In this document: piece by piece, positions 8,298-16,526 of the stretch
Layout: each line of letters begins with the position of its first letter
How positions within the stretch are numbered: the stretch's first letter is position 1
Origin: Lachnospiraceae bacterium UBA2734
Lineage (GTDB): Bacteria > Bacillota > Clostridia > Lachnospirales > Lachnospiraceae
DNA: 48,916 bases
Direction: 5' to 3'
Assembly: GCA_002353635.1 (NCBI GenBank)
Contig: DEKA01000047.1
Location: 1 to 48,916, forward strand
Translations under genes and position numbers: made by a program
The notes under the pieces: model-generated
Seen by the model: only the letters and a program-made list of their open reading frames with translations
The model's database searches: none
Told to the model about the DNA's origin: nothing

Positions 8298-8389
8298 CCG
8301 ATGCGTTATTTTCATACCGCAGCATCGGTGCTGGTGCACCGACTGCCGCATTTGGCGAAACCGCACTCGCAGATTTCGCCTCAGCGAGG
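8298..8389 (+). repeat. Palindromic intergenic repeat, copy C (between livH and livM)
   Basis: It fills most of the livH-livM gap. It has a left part (GATGCGTTATTTT, then GCACCGACTGCCGCATT at 8336-8352) and a hairpin GGCGAAACCGC-ACTC-GCAGATTTCGCC (8354-8380), then TCAGCGAGG (8381-8389). The hairpin part matches copies B and D; the left part and right end match copies E and F. Confidence 0.75.
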
Positions 8390-8413
8390 CAGGTCTGATC
8401 AGGGGATAACGAT

Positions 8414-9454
8414 ATGAAAACTAAGAAACAGGACTATATCACCTATGCAGTTGTCATCGCGGCATGGGCGGTAATCGAAATATTGATGAAAATGGGATTG
8501 CTCTCCAGCCATCTGCAGGGCCTTCTCGTACCAATGGTTTATTACGCGATTGCGGCGGTTGCATTGAACCTCTGCGTCGGCATTCTGGGTGAGCTCTCTC
8601 TTGGACATGCGGGATTTATGTGTATCGGCGCCTTCTCGAGCGCGATCTTCTCTCTGATGACGGAGGACGTGCTGCCGGGAGGACTGCGGTTTTTCCTGGC
8701 CTTCCTGATCGGCACGGCAGTCACTGCTCTGTTCGGGTTCCTGATCGGTATCCCGGTCCTGCGTCTCAACGGCGACTATCTGGCTATTGTGACGCTGGCC
8801 TTCGGCGAGATCATAAAGAACATCCTGAACGCTGTCTATCTTGGCGTGGATGAGAAGGGACTTCATATTTCTCTGCAGAACCAGATGGCACTGGGGCTTT
8901 CTCCCAACGGCAAGATGCTGATTTCCGGCGCTATGGGCATGACAGGTATGCCGCACGACAGCAACTTCACGCTCTCCGTTGTGATTCTGCTGGTTGCATT
9001 GTTCATCACACTGAACCTGATCCGCTCAAAGCACGGACGTGCCATTATGTCCATCAGGGATAACCGCATTGCGGCGCAGTCCATCGGCGTCAACGTCGTG
9101 AGATACAAGATGATGGCCTTCACGATTTCTGCCGCACTGGCAGGTATGGCAGGCGTTCTCTTCTCCCACAACATTGCGACCATGCAGGCGACCAGCCAGT
9201 ACTTTGGCTACAATGTCTCCATTCTGATCCTTGTGTATGTCGTCCTTGGCGGCATCGGCAATATCAGAGGCTCCGTCATCGCAGCGGCTGTCCTGTATAT
9301 GCTGCCTGAGCTTCTCAGAGGCCTGAACAAGTACAGAATGCTCATCTACTCCATCGTGCTGATCGTCGTCATGATTGTGAACTGGGCGCCGGCTGCTATT
9401 GAAAAGAGAGAAAAGATTATGGCAAAACTGCGCGGCAAAAAGGAGGAGGCTTAA
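8414..9454 (+). CDS. livM: Branched-chain amino acid ABC transporter permease LivM
   Basis: Second permease subunit (346 residues) with about nine or ten hydrophobic segments. YYAIAAVALNLCVGILGELSLGHAGFM is preceded by an N-terminal segment, and the central GIPVLRLNGDYLAIVTLAFGEI is diagnostic for LivM. The lysine-rich C-terminus is cytoplasmic. The ATG at 8414 is preceded by CAGGGG. livG begins 2 nt after its stop, indicating tight coupling. It pairs with LivH and binds LivG/LivF on the inside. Confidence 0.93.
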   Translation: MKTKKQDYITYAVVIAAWAVIEILMKMGLLSSHLQGLLVPMVYYAIAAVALNLCVGILGELSLGHAGFMCIGAFSSAIFSLMTEDVLPGGLRFFLAFLIGTAVTALFGFLIGIPVLRLNGDYLAIVTLAFGEIIKNILNAVYLGVDEKGLHISLQNQMALGLSPNGKMLISGAMGMTGMPHDSNFTLSVVILLVALFITLNLIRSKHGRAIMSIRDNRIAAQSIGVNVVRYKMMAFTISAALAGMAGVLFSHNIATMQATSQYFGYNVSILILVYVVLGGIGNIRGSVIAAAVLYMLPELLRGLNKYRMLIYSIVLIVVMIVNWAPAAIEKREKIMAKLRGKKEEA

Positions 9455-9456
9455 CG

Positions 9457-10218
9457 ATGGCACTGCTTGAAGTCAGTCATCTCAGCATTTCATTCGGCGG
9501 CCTTCGCGCCGTGGATGATTTCAACCTCACCATCGAAAAGGGTGAGCTGTACGGTCTCATCGGACCCAACGGTGCCGGCAAGACCACTGTTTTCAATCTT
9601 CTGACTGGTGTGTACCGCCCGAACGAGGGCGTTATCAAGCTGGACGGGCAGGATATCACAGGCCACAAGACGATGGAGATCAACAAGGACGGCATTGCGA
9701 GAACCTTCCAGAACATTCGTCTCTTTCATCAGATGAGCGTTGTGGACAACGTCAAGGCGGCATTGGAAAACCAGTACCAGTGCAGTCTCCTCGAGTCCAT
9801 CATGCATCTCGGCCGTTACGGAAAGGTCGAGAAGGAGATGAATGACGAGGCCATGGACCTCCTCAAGGTGTTCTCTCTGGAACAGTATGCCGATTACCTT
9901 GCCTCCAATCTTCCGTACGGCCAGCAGAGAAAGCTCGAAATTGCAAGAGCCATGGCCACAAAGCCAAAGCTCCTTCTCCTCGATGAGCCGGCTGCCGGCA
10001 TGAACCCGAATGAGACAAAGGAACTGATGGATACGATCTCTCTGATCCGGGATAAGTTCGGGATCACGATTCTGCTCATTGAGCACGATATGAAGCTTGT
10101 GTCCGGCATCTGCGAGAAGCTGACCGTACTGAATTTCGGACGTGTGCTCGCACAGGGCCAGACCAAAGAGGTTCTGTCCAATCCCGAGGTCATCAAGGCA
10201 TATCTCGGCGACGAGTGA
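9457..10218 (+). CDS. livG: Branched-chain amino acid ABC transporter ATPase LivG
   Basis: Cytoplasmic ATPase (253 residues). Walker A is GPNGAGKTT (about residues 35-43). The signature region is the LivG-type LPYGQQRKLEIARAMATKPK in place of LSGGQ, and Walker B is LLLLDEPAAGMNP. The H-loop is LLIEHDM. The start ATG follows AGGAGG in the tail of livM. It dimerises with LivF to energise LivHM. Confidence 0.94.
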   Translation: MALLEVSHLSISFGGLRAVDDFNLTIEKGELYGLIGPNGAGKTTVFNLLTGVYRPNEGVIKLDGQDITGHKTMEINKDGIARTFQNIRLFHQMSVVDNVKAALENQYQCSLLESIMHLGRYGKVEKEMNDEAMDLLKVFSLEQYADYLASNLPYGQQRKLEIARAMATKPKLLLLDEPAAGMNPNETKELMDTISLIRDKFGITILLIEHDMKLVSGICEKLTVLNFGRVLAQGQTKEVLSNPEVIKAYLGDE

Positions 10219-10235
10219 TGAGAGGGGATAAGAGT

Positions 10236-10946
10236 ATGGCACTTCTGGAAGTCAATAATCTGAATGTATATTACGGCGTCATTCACGCGCTGAAGGACGT
10301 CTCCTTTCATGTTGATAAGGGCGAAATTGTTGCGCTGATCGGCGCAAACGGCGCGGGAAAGACGACAACACTGCATACGCTCTCCGGACTTCTTCATCCG
10401 CAGAGCGGGTCCATTCTGTACAAGGGCGAGGAGATCACCAAAGTCCCCGGGCATAAGATTGTCAGCATGGGCATGGCACAGGTCCCTGAGGGACGCCGCG
10501 TTTTCGCGGATCTGACCGTGGAGCAGAACCTGAGACTGGGCGCATTTACGCGGAAAGACAAGGCAGAGACCGGAGAGACGCTGGATAAAATCTACCAGAA
10601 ATTTCCGAGACTTAAGGAGAGGCAGAAGCAGGTGTCCGGAACGCTCTCCGGCGGCGAGCAGCAGATGCTGGCTATGGGCCGCGCACTGATGTCCCATCCC
10701 GATATCCTGTTGATGGATGAGCCCTCCATGGGTCTTTCGCCCATCATGGTGAATGAGATCTTCTCTATTATCGATGAGGTCCACAAGGAGGGGACAACGG
10801 TCCTCCTCGTCGAGCAGAACGCAAAGAAGGCACTGGGAATTGCAGACAGAGCCTATGTTCTCGAGACCGGACGTATTACAATGGAGGGGAAGGCAGCGGA
10901 TCTGCTGAACAATACAGCGATCCAGAAGGCTTACCTGGGTGAGTAG
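10236..10946 (+). CDS. livF: Branched-chain amino acid ABC transporter ATPase LivF
   Basis: Second ATPase subunit (236 residues). Walker A is GANGAGKTT, the signature is LSGGEQQMLAMGRALM, and Walker B is ILLMDEPSMGLSP, all typical of LivF. The start ATG at 10236 is set by AGAGGGG at 10221-10227; a longer frame beginning at 10215 overlaps the livG stop but lacks an RBS. Last canonical gene of the livJHMGF operon. Confidence 0.94.
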   Translation: MALLEVNNLNVYYGVIHALKDVSFHVDKGEIVALIGANGAGKTTTLHTLSGLLHPQSGSILYKGEEITKVPGHKIVSMGMAQVPEGRRVFADLTVEQNLRLGAFTRKDKAETGETLDKIYQKFPRLKERQKQVSGTLSGGEQQMLAMGRALMSHPDILLMDEPSMGLSPIMVNEIFSIIDEVHKEGTTVLLVEQNAKKALGIADRAYVLETGRITMEGKAADLLNNTAIQKAYLGE

Positions 10947-10985
10947 TTCAGCGGTGCAGAGATTAGTCCGGGATGGGGAGTGAAT

Positions 10986-11648
10986 ATGAAGAACATTGTC
11001 ATCACGATTGCGCGGCAGTATGGCTCCGGCGGACGCACGGTAGGGCAGATGCTGGCGAAGAGAGCCGGCATTCATTACTACGATAAGGAGCTGATGAAGC
11101 TGGCAGCTGAGGAGAGCGGCATTTCCGAGAAGCTCTTCGTTCAGGCGGACGAGAGCGTGAAGAAACTTAGTCCGCTCGCAAGACTGTCTAAGAGGGTGTA
11201 TCAGGGAGAACTCCTCTCGCCGTCCAGCGATGATTTTACCTCCAGTGAGAATCTGTTTAATTATCAGGCGAAGATCATCAAGCAGCTCGCAGAAACGCAG
11301 TCCTGTGTGATTGTGGGCCGCTGCGCAGATTATATTCTGCGTGACTGCAGCCAGGTTGTGAGCTGCTTTGTGCATGCGCCCATGGCTTTTCTGATGGAGC
11401 AGGCAGCCGACAAGCAGAGCGCAAGGGGACATGAGCTGGAGAAGCTCATCGAGCAGATTGACCGCCACAGAGCGGCTTACTACGAGTATCACACAGGGCA
11501 GACCTGGAGCGATGCCCGCAATTATGATCTTTGCCTGGATTCCTCGCGACTTGGCTTTGAGAAGACTGTAGAGGAAATCATGGCCTACGCGCGGGTGCGC
11601 TTCGGCGAACACATCTGGGAAGAGATTGACAAGGAAGGGGAAGACTGA
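10986..11648 (+). CDS. Cytidylate-kinase-like protein
   Basis: A 220-residue protein of the cytidylate kinase-like family found widely in Clostridia. The N-terminus NIVITIARQYGSGGRTVGQ contains a P-loop-like GSGGRT. There is a basic central part and SCVIVGRCADYIL, also typical of the family. It lacks the full-length layout of housekeeping CMP kinase, so the phosphate acceptor is unknown. The ATG at 10986 has GGGGAG at 10974-10979; a GTG at 10980 would sit directly on the RBS. It lies 39 bp after livF with no terminator between, so it is probably read with the liv operon, and it is followed by a strong hairpin. Confidence 0.75.
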   Translation: MKNIVITIARQYGSGGRTVGQMLAKRAGIHYYDKELMKLAAEESGISEKLFVQADESVKKLSPLARLSKRVYQGELLSPSSDDFTSSENLFNYQAKIIKQLAETQSCVIVGRCADYILRDCSQVVSCFVHAPMAFLMEQAADKQSARGHELEKLIEQIDRHRAAYYEYHTGQTWSDARNYDLCLDSSRLGFEKTVEEIMAYARVRFGEHIWEEIDKEGED

Positions 11649-11651
11649 GAA

Positions 11652-11694
11652 GAGCCGGCAGGAGCATTTGTCTGGAATGCTTCTGCCGGCTCTT
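11652..11694. terminator. Bidirectional terminator between convergent genes
   Basis: An 11-bp stem (AGAGCCGGCAG with CTGCCGGCTCT) plus a 6-bp inner stem (AGCATT/AATGCT) separated by one mismatch. It stands between the end of the liv/kinase-like operon and the end of the minus-strand regulator. The T-tract is weak on the plus strand (TCCTGTCTGT). Confidence 0.75.
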
Positions 11695-11745
11695 CCTGTC
11701 TGTGGACAGAGATTACCACCGGAATGGAGAATTGCCCCGGACGGC

Positions 11746-12411
11746 TCATGACTTCTTCTGGTTCTTCTTTACGATGGTGATATATCGGTAGAGGCTCGAT
11801 ACGGAGGAACCCAGTTTATCAGCAATGTAGGGTACAGCGCCCTTGATGGAAAAGAGCCCGCCGCTCTGCAGCTGGCTGATGATGGCAAGCTTCTCTTCAT
11901 AGCTAAGGCGGTCGCCCTGTATCCGGTCTGTGCCGATCACCTCGTAATATGCCTTGTCCAGTGCAGAGTCAATATTGGCATAAAAAGTCTCCTCGGGATC
12001 CCTCTCCGTCAATTTCAGCGTGATATTACTCTCAATGTAGGAATCCGGATGGCAGATCGAGAAAATCTCATCCGCCAGATGCTTGTAGGCCGTGTCGTCA
12101 AAATTGATGCACAGCAGTCCCTCGAGTCTGCTCTTATTCATGATAAACAAGGTAGAGCATCGCAGTGTCTTGCCACTCGCGGTGACACCCCTGTAATTGA
12201 GCTTCCAGGCAGACTGTCTGTATTCGCCGGATTCAATCAGGCGTCTCGCATTATCGGTAATAGGCGCGCCGACCTCTCTTCCGCTGATTTCTCCATGCCT
12301 GATATAGAGAACACTGCGGAGGTCAGAGAGAACAATCTCATAGTTCGGGCCAACCACGTCACTCATAAAATCACAGAGCCCCTTATATTTCTGCAACAAT
12401 TCATCGTTCAT
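11746..12411 (-). CDS. YheO-type PAS/HTH transcriptional regulator
   Basis: A 222-residue cytoplasmic regulator. The N-terminal half (NYEIVLSDL, then a region ending GLLCINFD) is a YheO-like PAS ligand-sensing domain. The C-terminal part (IKGAVPYIADKLGSSVSSLYRYI) is the helix-turn-helix that usually follows it. Relatives such as DauR respond to amino acid or imine metabolites, which is established for some members only. The start ATG at 12409-12411 lies behind AGGAGG; a further upstream ATG at 12435 lacks one. It is divergent from the tryptophanase gene across a 365-bp AT-rich gap, so it very likely controls that gene (inference). Confidence 0.85.
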   Translation of the reverse strand: MNDELLQKYKGLCDFMSDVVGPNYEIVLSDLRSVLYIRHGEISGREVGAPITDNARRLIESGEYRQSAWKLNYRGVTASGKTLRCSTLFIMNKSRLEGLLCINFDDTAYKHLADEIFSICHPDSYIESNITLKLTERDPEETFYANIDSALDKAYYEVIGTDRIQGDRLSYEEKLAIISQLQSGGLFSIKGAVPYIADKLGSSVSSLYRYITIVKKNQKKS

Positions 12412-12776
12412 CTGAAAAACCTCCTGTTTCAGCATACCGGCAGCCGATGTCGGATTTCGATCATTATAGTAAGAAAATATTACCTCAAAAAGACCATCAG
12501 CCCTGCCGGATACAATAATAATATATTACACAAATTTTCACATGGTGTGATACTAATCTCAAAGAATAATGAAATATAGGCAAAAATATACAATATATTT
12601 TGTTGATAACGCAGAATACAGGGTAATTTGCATGATTTATATTGATAAAAATTTATTATAGTGGTAAAACATACTCATCAAGCAAATACGTACTGGCCGC
12701 CAGTCGGCAGGGGTCATATGGGGATGACCGCCGATGACCGGGGTATACATTCATGTATTGTCAGGAGGTACAGAAA
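12412..12776. other. AT-rich divergent control region of the regulator and tryptophanase
   Basis: This 365-bp gap is clearly more AT-rich than the surroundings, especially 12460-12690. Several -10-like TATTAT/TTATAT strings occur near 12636-12660, but none has a convincingly spaced -35. Downstream lies a GC-rich leader (12690-12740) with a GGTCAT/ATGACC hairpin and a small ORF overlapping the tryptophanase start. Confidence 0.5.
12712..12729 (+). promoter_or_regulatory. Leader hairpin over the upstream ORF start
   Basis: GGTCAT (12712-12717) pairs with ATGACC (12724-12729), placing the ATG at 12718 in the loop. A further ATGACC copy at 12734-12739 could compete for the same partner, so two alternative structures are possible. 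Confidence 0.4.
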
Positions 12777-12792
12777 ATGGAATATCCTTTAA
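12718..12792 (+). CDS. Candidate leader peptide overlapping tryptophanase start
   Basis: A 24-codon ORF starts at ATG 12718 behind AGGGG (four-base spacing) and ends 16 bases inside the tryptophanase gene in another frame. Its only Trp codon is at 12778-12780, overlapping the tryptophanase ATG, in the context RKWNIL. E. coli tna operons use a Trp-containing leader peptide (TnaC) to sense tryptophan; this ORF is too dissimilar in position to call a homologue. Translational coupling or chance are the alternatives. Confidence 0.3.
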   Translation: MGMTADDRGIHSCIVRRYRKWNIL

Positions 12793-14429
12793 ACGTTGAA
12801 GCCCCTAAGTCCTGTACATTTGTCAGCCGCACCATTCCAAGGGTCAGTGCTGAGCAGAGACAGAGAGCGCTGGAAGCCACTCACTACAATGAGTTTGCAT
12901 TCCCGGCCGGCCTTCTTTATATTGACTGCCTCTCCGATTCGGGCACAACATCGATGATGGACACGCAGTGGGCTGCCATGTTCCTCGGCGATGAATCCTA
13001 CGGCCGCAACAAGGGGTACTATATTCTGCTCGATGCTTTCCGCGATGTATGGGAGAGAGGAGATCAGCAGAAGAGACTGATCAATCTGTTCAAGGAAGGC
13101 GTTGACCGCGATGACGTCGAGAGAATAATGGATGAAGTGTACCTCGTTGATTATCAGGGCGGCTTCGTAAACGGTGGTCAGTATCAGCTCTCGAGACCCA
13201 ACTTCTTCCTGGTTCCGCAGGGACGCTGCGCTGAGACTCTGCTGTTCGATGTTCTGAAGCCTGTTTTCGCAAAGAGATGGCCCGGCAGGGTATTCACTAT
13301 TCCGTCGAACGCTCACTTTGACACGACAGAAGGCAACATCAAGCAGATGGGCAATATTCCGAGAAACCTCTTCCACAAGGAGATCCTTTTTGAGGTTCCG
13401 GAGAGCGGACACTACGATGTCAATCCGTTCAAGGGCAACATGGATATTGCCAAACTTCAGCAGCTGATCGATGCGGTCGGCGTTGAGAACGTACCGCTCA
13501 TTTACACGACAGTTACGAACAACTCTGTCTGCGGTCAGGCGGTTTCCATGGAGAATATCCGCGAGGTGGCGAAGATCGCACACAAGTACGATATTCCTTA
13601 TGTCATGGACGGTGCAAGATGGGCCGAGAACTGCTATTTCATCAAGATGAACGAGCCCGGATACAGAGATAAGTCCATCGCGGAGATCGCAAAGGAGATG
13701 TTCTCCTACTTCGATGTTGTATCCGCTTCTCTCAAGAAAAACGGGCATGCGAACATGGGCGGCTGCCTGTGCTTCAGAGACAAGGGACTGTTCTGGAAGA
13801 AGTTCTCGGAGTTTAACGAGGACGGCACAGTGAAGACGGACATCGGACACCTCCTTAAGGTGCGTCAGATCTCTGCCTACGGCAACGATTCCTATGGCGG
13901 AATGTCCGGACACGACATCATGGCGCTGGCACAGGGCCTGTATGAAGAGGCGAGATTCGACTATCAGGATGAGAGAGTCCGTCAGTGCCAGTATCTTGCC
14001 GATGAGCTGACAAAGAACGGCGTTCCGATTGTGCAGCCTGCAGGCGGGCACGGTATCTATATTGATGTGGATAAGTTCTTCGGCTATAAGAGAGGCCATG
14101 ACACATTCTGTGGCCAGGCTCTTTCTCTTGAGATGATTCACCGCTATGGCATCCGCTGCTCAGAGCTGGGCGACTTCTCCATGGAATATGATCTGAAGAC
14201 ACCCGAGCAGCAGAAGGAGGTCTGCAACGTTGTCCGTCTTGCCATCAACAGGAGCCAGTACAGCAAGCAGCACATGGAGTACATCGTAGCAGCGCTGACA
14301 CAGCTGTATAAGGACCGCGATACCATTCCTGATCTCCGGATCACATTTGGACGCACACTTCCGATGCGCCATTTCCATGCATGGCTTGAGCCTTATGCAC
14401 CGAAGAAAGAGGAGCTCTGCGACCAGTAA
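12777..14429 (+). CDS. tnaA: Tryptophanase-like PLP-dependent beta-eliminating lyase
   Basis: Cytoplasmic PLP enzyme of the tryptophanase/tyrosine phenol-lyase family, splitting tryptophan to indole, pyruvate and ammonia. Visible marks are IDCLSDSGTTSMM, FLVPQGRCAE, the PLP-binding VMDGARWAEN (Asp278, Arg281), SASLKKNG with the probable PLP lysine 321, and AGGHGIYIDV. RHFHAWL near the end matches the TnaA His463 region, and SELGDF lacks the Arg that TPL carries there, so tryptophanase is favoured. It has 551 residues against about 470 usual: about 47 extra residues (RGDQQKRLIN onward) sit between the YY-containing helix and the QGR loop. The usual Asp after the lysine pair is Asn322. The start is fixed by AGGAGGT at 12763-12769; biased codons suggest high expression. 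Confidence 0.85.
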   Translation: MEYPLNVEAPKSCTFVSRTIPRVSAEQRQRALEATHYNEFAFPAGLLYIDCLSDSGTTSMMDTQWAAMFLGDESYGRNKGYYILLDAFRDVWERGDQQKRLINLFKEGVDRDDVERIMDEVYLVDYQGGFVNGGQYQLSRPNFFLVPQGRCAETLLFDVLKPVFAKRWPGRVFTIPSNAHFDTTEGNIKQMGNIPRNLFHKEILFEVPESGHYDVNPFKGNMDIAKLQQLIDAVGVENVPLIYTTVTNNSVCGQAVSMENIREVAKIAHKYDIPYVMDGARWAENCYFIKMNEPGYRDKSIAEIAKEMFSYFDVVSASLKKNGHANMGGCLCFRDKGLFWKKFSEFNEDGTVKTDIGHLLKVRQISAYGNDSYGGMSGHDIMALAQGLYEEARFDYQDERVRQCQYLADELTKNGVPIVQPAGGHGIYIDVDKFFGYKRGHDTFCGQALSLEMIHRYGIRCSELGDFSMEYDLKTPEQQKEVCNVVRLAINRSQYSKQHMEYIVAALTQLYKDRDTIPDLRITFGRTLPMRHFHAWLEPYAPKKEELCDQ

Positions 14430-14515
14430 ACTGTGCGGAGATGCCCTTCATCGCAAAGAGTGATGGGGAGGGCACACCGTTATCCGGGAATGACAACACA
14501 ACAGGTTCTGCATGG

Positions 14516-14549
14516 CAGGAGCCTTCCGCGAGAGGGCGGAAGGCTCCTG
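14516..14549 (+). terminator. Terminator/attenuator between tryptophanase and symporter genes
   Basis: A 14-bp perfect stem (14516-14529 with 14536-14549) with loop GAGAGG, followed by CTTCATCTTTA. The weak T-tract suggests partial termination, allowing some read-through to the symporter gene. Confidence 0.7.
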
Positions 14550-14613
14550 CTTCATCTTTACAGCACAGGTGCCGGCAAAGGGGGCTGTGGATGCGGCATC
14601 AAGGAGGGAATTT

Positions 14614-15954
14614 ATGGGGAATGATAAGAAGAAACGCGATGGATTTGATTCTCAGATAGGATTTATTCTTGCCTGCATCGGTTCTGCCGTCGGTATGGGC
14701 AATATCTGGAGATTCCCGGTTATGGTGTCCAAATGGGGCGGCATGACATTTCTGCTTCCCTATTTTATCTGTGTCTTTATCGTCGGCACGACAGGCGTTC
14801 TGGGCGAGATGGCGTTTGGCCGCGCGGCGAAGGCCGGCCCGATTGGCGCTTTTGGCATGGCGACGGAGAGAAAGTTTGGCAACAGGAAGCTCGGTGAGGC
14901 TATTGGCATGATCCCGATTGTCGGTGCCATGATGCTGGCAATCGGCTATACATGCGTGGTCGGCTGGATTTTCAAATACATGTTCATGAGTCTGTCAGGG
15001 GACCTTGCCGGCCTTGGACAGGATATGGACAAGATCGGAGGAATGTTCGGCAGCACTGCCGCGGCATTCAGCAACAATTTATGGATCATCATTGCGCTGA
15101 TCGTCAATTTTGCCATCATGGTCATGGGCGTTGCAGGCGGTATTGAGAAGGCGAATAAGGTCATGATGCCGGTCCTTTTCGGTCTCTTCATTATTCTGGC
15201 CATCTATATCGCAACAATTCCCGGCGCATCGGACGGATACAAATATATTTTCACGATCACCCCGTCTATGCTGCTCAATCCAAAACTCTGGATTTATGCC
15301 TTCGGGCAGGCATTCTTCTCTCTTTCGGTGGCCGGGAACGGAACAGTCATCTACGGCTCCTACCTCAAGGATGACGAGGACGTCATTCAGTCCAGCCGGA
15401 TTGTGGCGGTCATGGATACGATTGCCGCTCTCCTGGCAGCATTTGTCATCGTTCCCTCCATCGCAACGACAGGGAGCGAGCTCAGCTCCGGCGGTCCCGG
15501 ACTGATGTTCATCCATCTCGTCCATGTCTTCAACGGTATGCGGGGTGGCAGAATTGTCACGATTATTTTCTATCTCTGCGTTCTGTTCGCAGGTGTGAGT
15601 TCACTGATCAATCTGTATGAGGCGCCCGTCGCCGCACTGCAGGAAAAGCTTGGATTTGACAGAAAGAAAGCTGTCGCCACGATTGCCATCGTCGGATGTG
15701 TGGTTGCCCTCTGCATTCAGGGTATTGTGTCGGGCTGGATGGATTTTGTCAGCAATTACCTCTGCCCGCTCGGCGCATTTCTTGCAGGCGTCATGTTCTT
15801 CTGGTTCTGCGGACGGCAATTCGTTGAGGCGGAGATCAACAAGGGATCCAAATCAAAGCTTGGAGATTTCAACTACAATGTAGCCAAGTATGTTTATTGT
15901 GTACTCTGCCTGGTAGCCCTGATCGCGGGCGTCATCCTCGGCGGCATCGGCTGA
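14614..15954 (+). CDS. Sodium-dependent NSS-family amino acid symporter
   Basis: Inner-membrane Na+-coupled amino acid transporter (446 residues, about 11-12 hydrophobic segments). The hallmark first helix region IGFILACIGSAVGMGNIWRFP contains the substrate- and Na+-binding unwound segment. Later GQAFFSLSVAGNGTVIYGSY matches helix 6 of LeuT/TnaT. Placed after a tryptophanase, tryptophan is the likely substrate, as for the characterised TnaT transporter (inference). The start ATG at 14614 has AAGGAGGG; the open frame can be read from 14512 but that part lies in the terminator hairpin. Confidence 0.88.
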   Translation: MGNDKKKRDGFDSQIGFILACIGSAVGMGNIWRFPVMVSKWGGMTFLLPYFICVFIVGTTGVLGEMAFGRAAKAGPIGAFGMATERKFGNRKLGEAIGMIPIVGAMMLAIGYTCVVGWIFKYMFMSLSGDLAGLGQDMDKIGGMFGSTAAAFSNNLWIIIALIVNFAIMVMGVAGGIEKANKVMMPVLFGLFIILAIYIATIPGASDGYKYIFTITPSMLLNPKLWIYAFGQAFFSLSVAGNGTVIYGSYLKDDEDVIQSSRIVAVMDTIAALLAAFVIVPSIATTGSELSSGGPGLMFIHLVHVFNGMRGGRIVTIIFYLCVLFAGVSSLINLYEAPVAALQEKLGFDRKKAVATIAIVGCVVALCIQGIVSGWMDFVSNYLCPLGAFLAGVMFFWFCGRQFVEAEINKGSKSKLGDFNYNVAKYVYCVLCLVALIAGVILGGIG

Positions 15955-16076
15955 TCACGGGCACTGAGCAGAAACTTCTCCGCAAAGGGTGTTCATGCGG
16001 GACTGGGACTGCATGAAGAAAGATGACTTCTGCTCATCCATCTTTGGAAAGGTAGATAAAGAAAGGAAATGTACAG

Positions 16077-16460
16077 ATGAAGGACAGTATTGCGACAGAA
16101 AAGGCACCGGCGGCCATTGGACCCTATGCGCAGGGCAGAATTGCATCGGGACGGATCGCGTTTATCAGTGGTCAGCTCCCTGTGGATGCGGGGACCGGAG
16201 AGATGCCGGATACCATTGAGGAGCAGACAAGGATGTCTCTCACCAATGTAAAGGCAATCGTTGAAGAGGCAGGCGCAGATATGGGAAAGGTCGTGAAGAC
16301 GACCGTCTATCTGCAGAGCATGAAGGACTTTTCCGCTATGAACGGCATCTATAAGACCTTCTTTCCAGAGGGAAAATTCCCTGCGAGATCTGCCATCGAG
16401 GTCGGGAAACTTCCCAAGGACGCTCTGGTCGAGATTGAGGCAATTGTGGAGCTGAACTGA
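16077..16460 (+). CDS. ridA: RidA family imine/enamine deaminase
   Basis: Cytoplasmic trimeric hydrolase (127 residues, standard length) that converts reactive 2-aminoacrylate/2-iminopropanoate to pyruvate and ammonia. IGPYAQG, FISGQLP, the catalytic Arg in FPARSAIEV and the final Glu in VEIEAIVEL are all present. RBS is AAAGGAAA upstream of the ATG. It lies 122 bp after the symporter. Tryptophanase generates exactly these imine intermediates, so its presence in the cluster is functionally coherent. Confidence 0.93.
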   Translation: MKDSIATEKAPAAIGPYAQGRIASGRIAFISGQLPVDAGTGEMPDTIEEQTRMSLTNVKAIVEEAGADMGKVVKTTVYLQSMKDFSAMNGIYKTFFPEGKFPARSAIEVGKLPKDALVEIEAIVELN

Positions 16461-16485
16461 TACCGACGCAAGGCCGGAAACGCTG

Positions 16486-16526
16486 AAATCCTCCCTGAAG
16501 TGCATGGCGCTTCAGGGAGGATTTTT
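16486..16526. terminator. Bidirectional rho-independent terminator after ridA
   Basis: A 15-bp stem (AAATCCTCCCTGAAG with CTTCAGGGAGGATTT) and a 9-nt loop, followed by further T's on the plus strand and by A's before it, so it can serve both ridA and the convergent thioesterase gene, whose stop codon touches it. Confidence 0.9.

Noticed and set aside
9894..11612. A 572-residue open frame antisense to livG, livF and the kinase-like gene
   Set aside because: It spans three well-supported genes on the other strand and has no domain signature.
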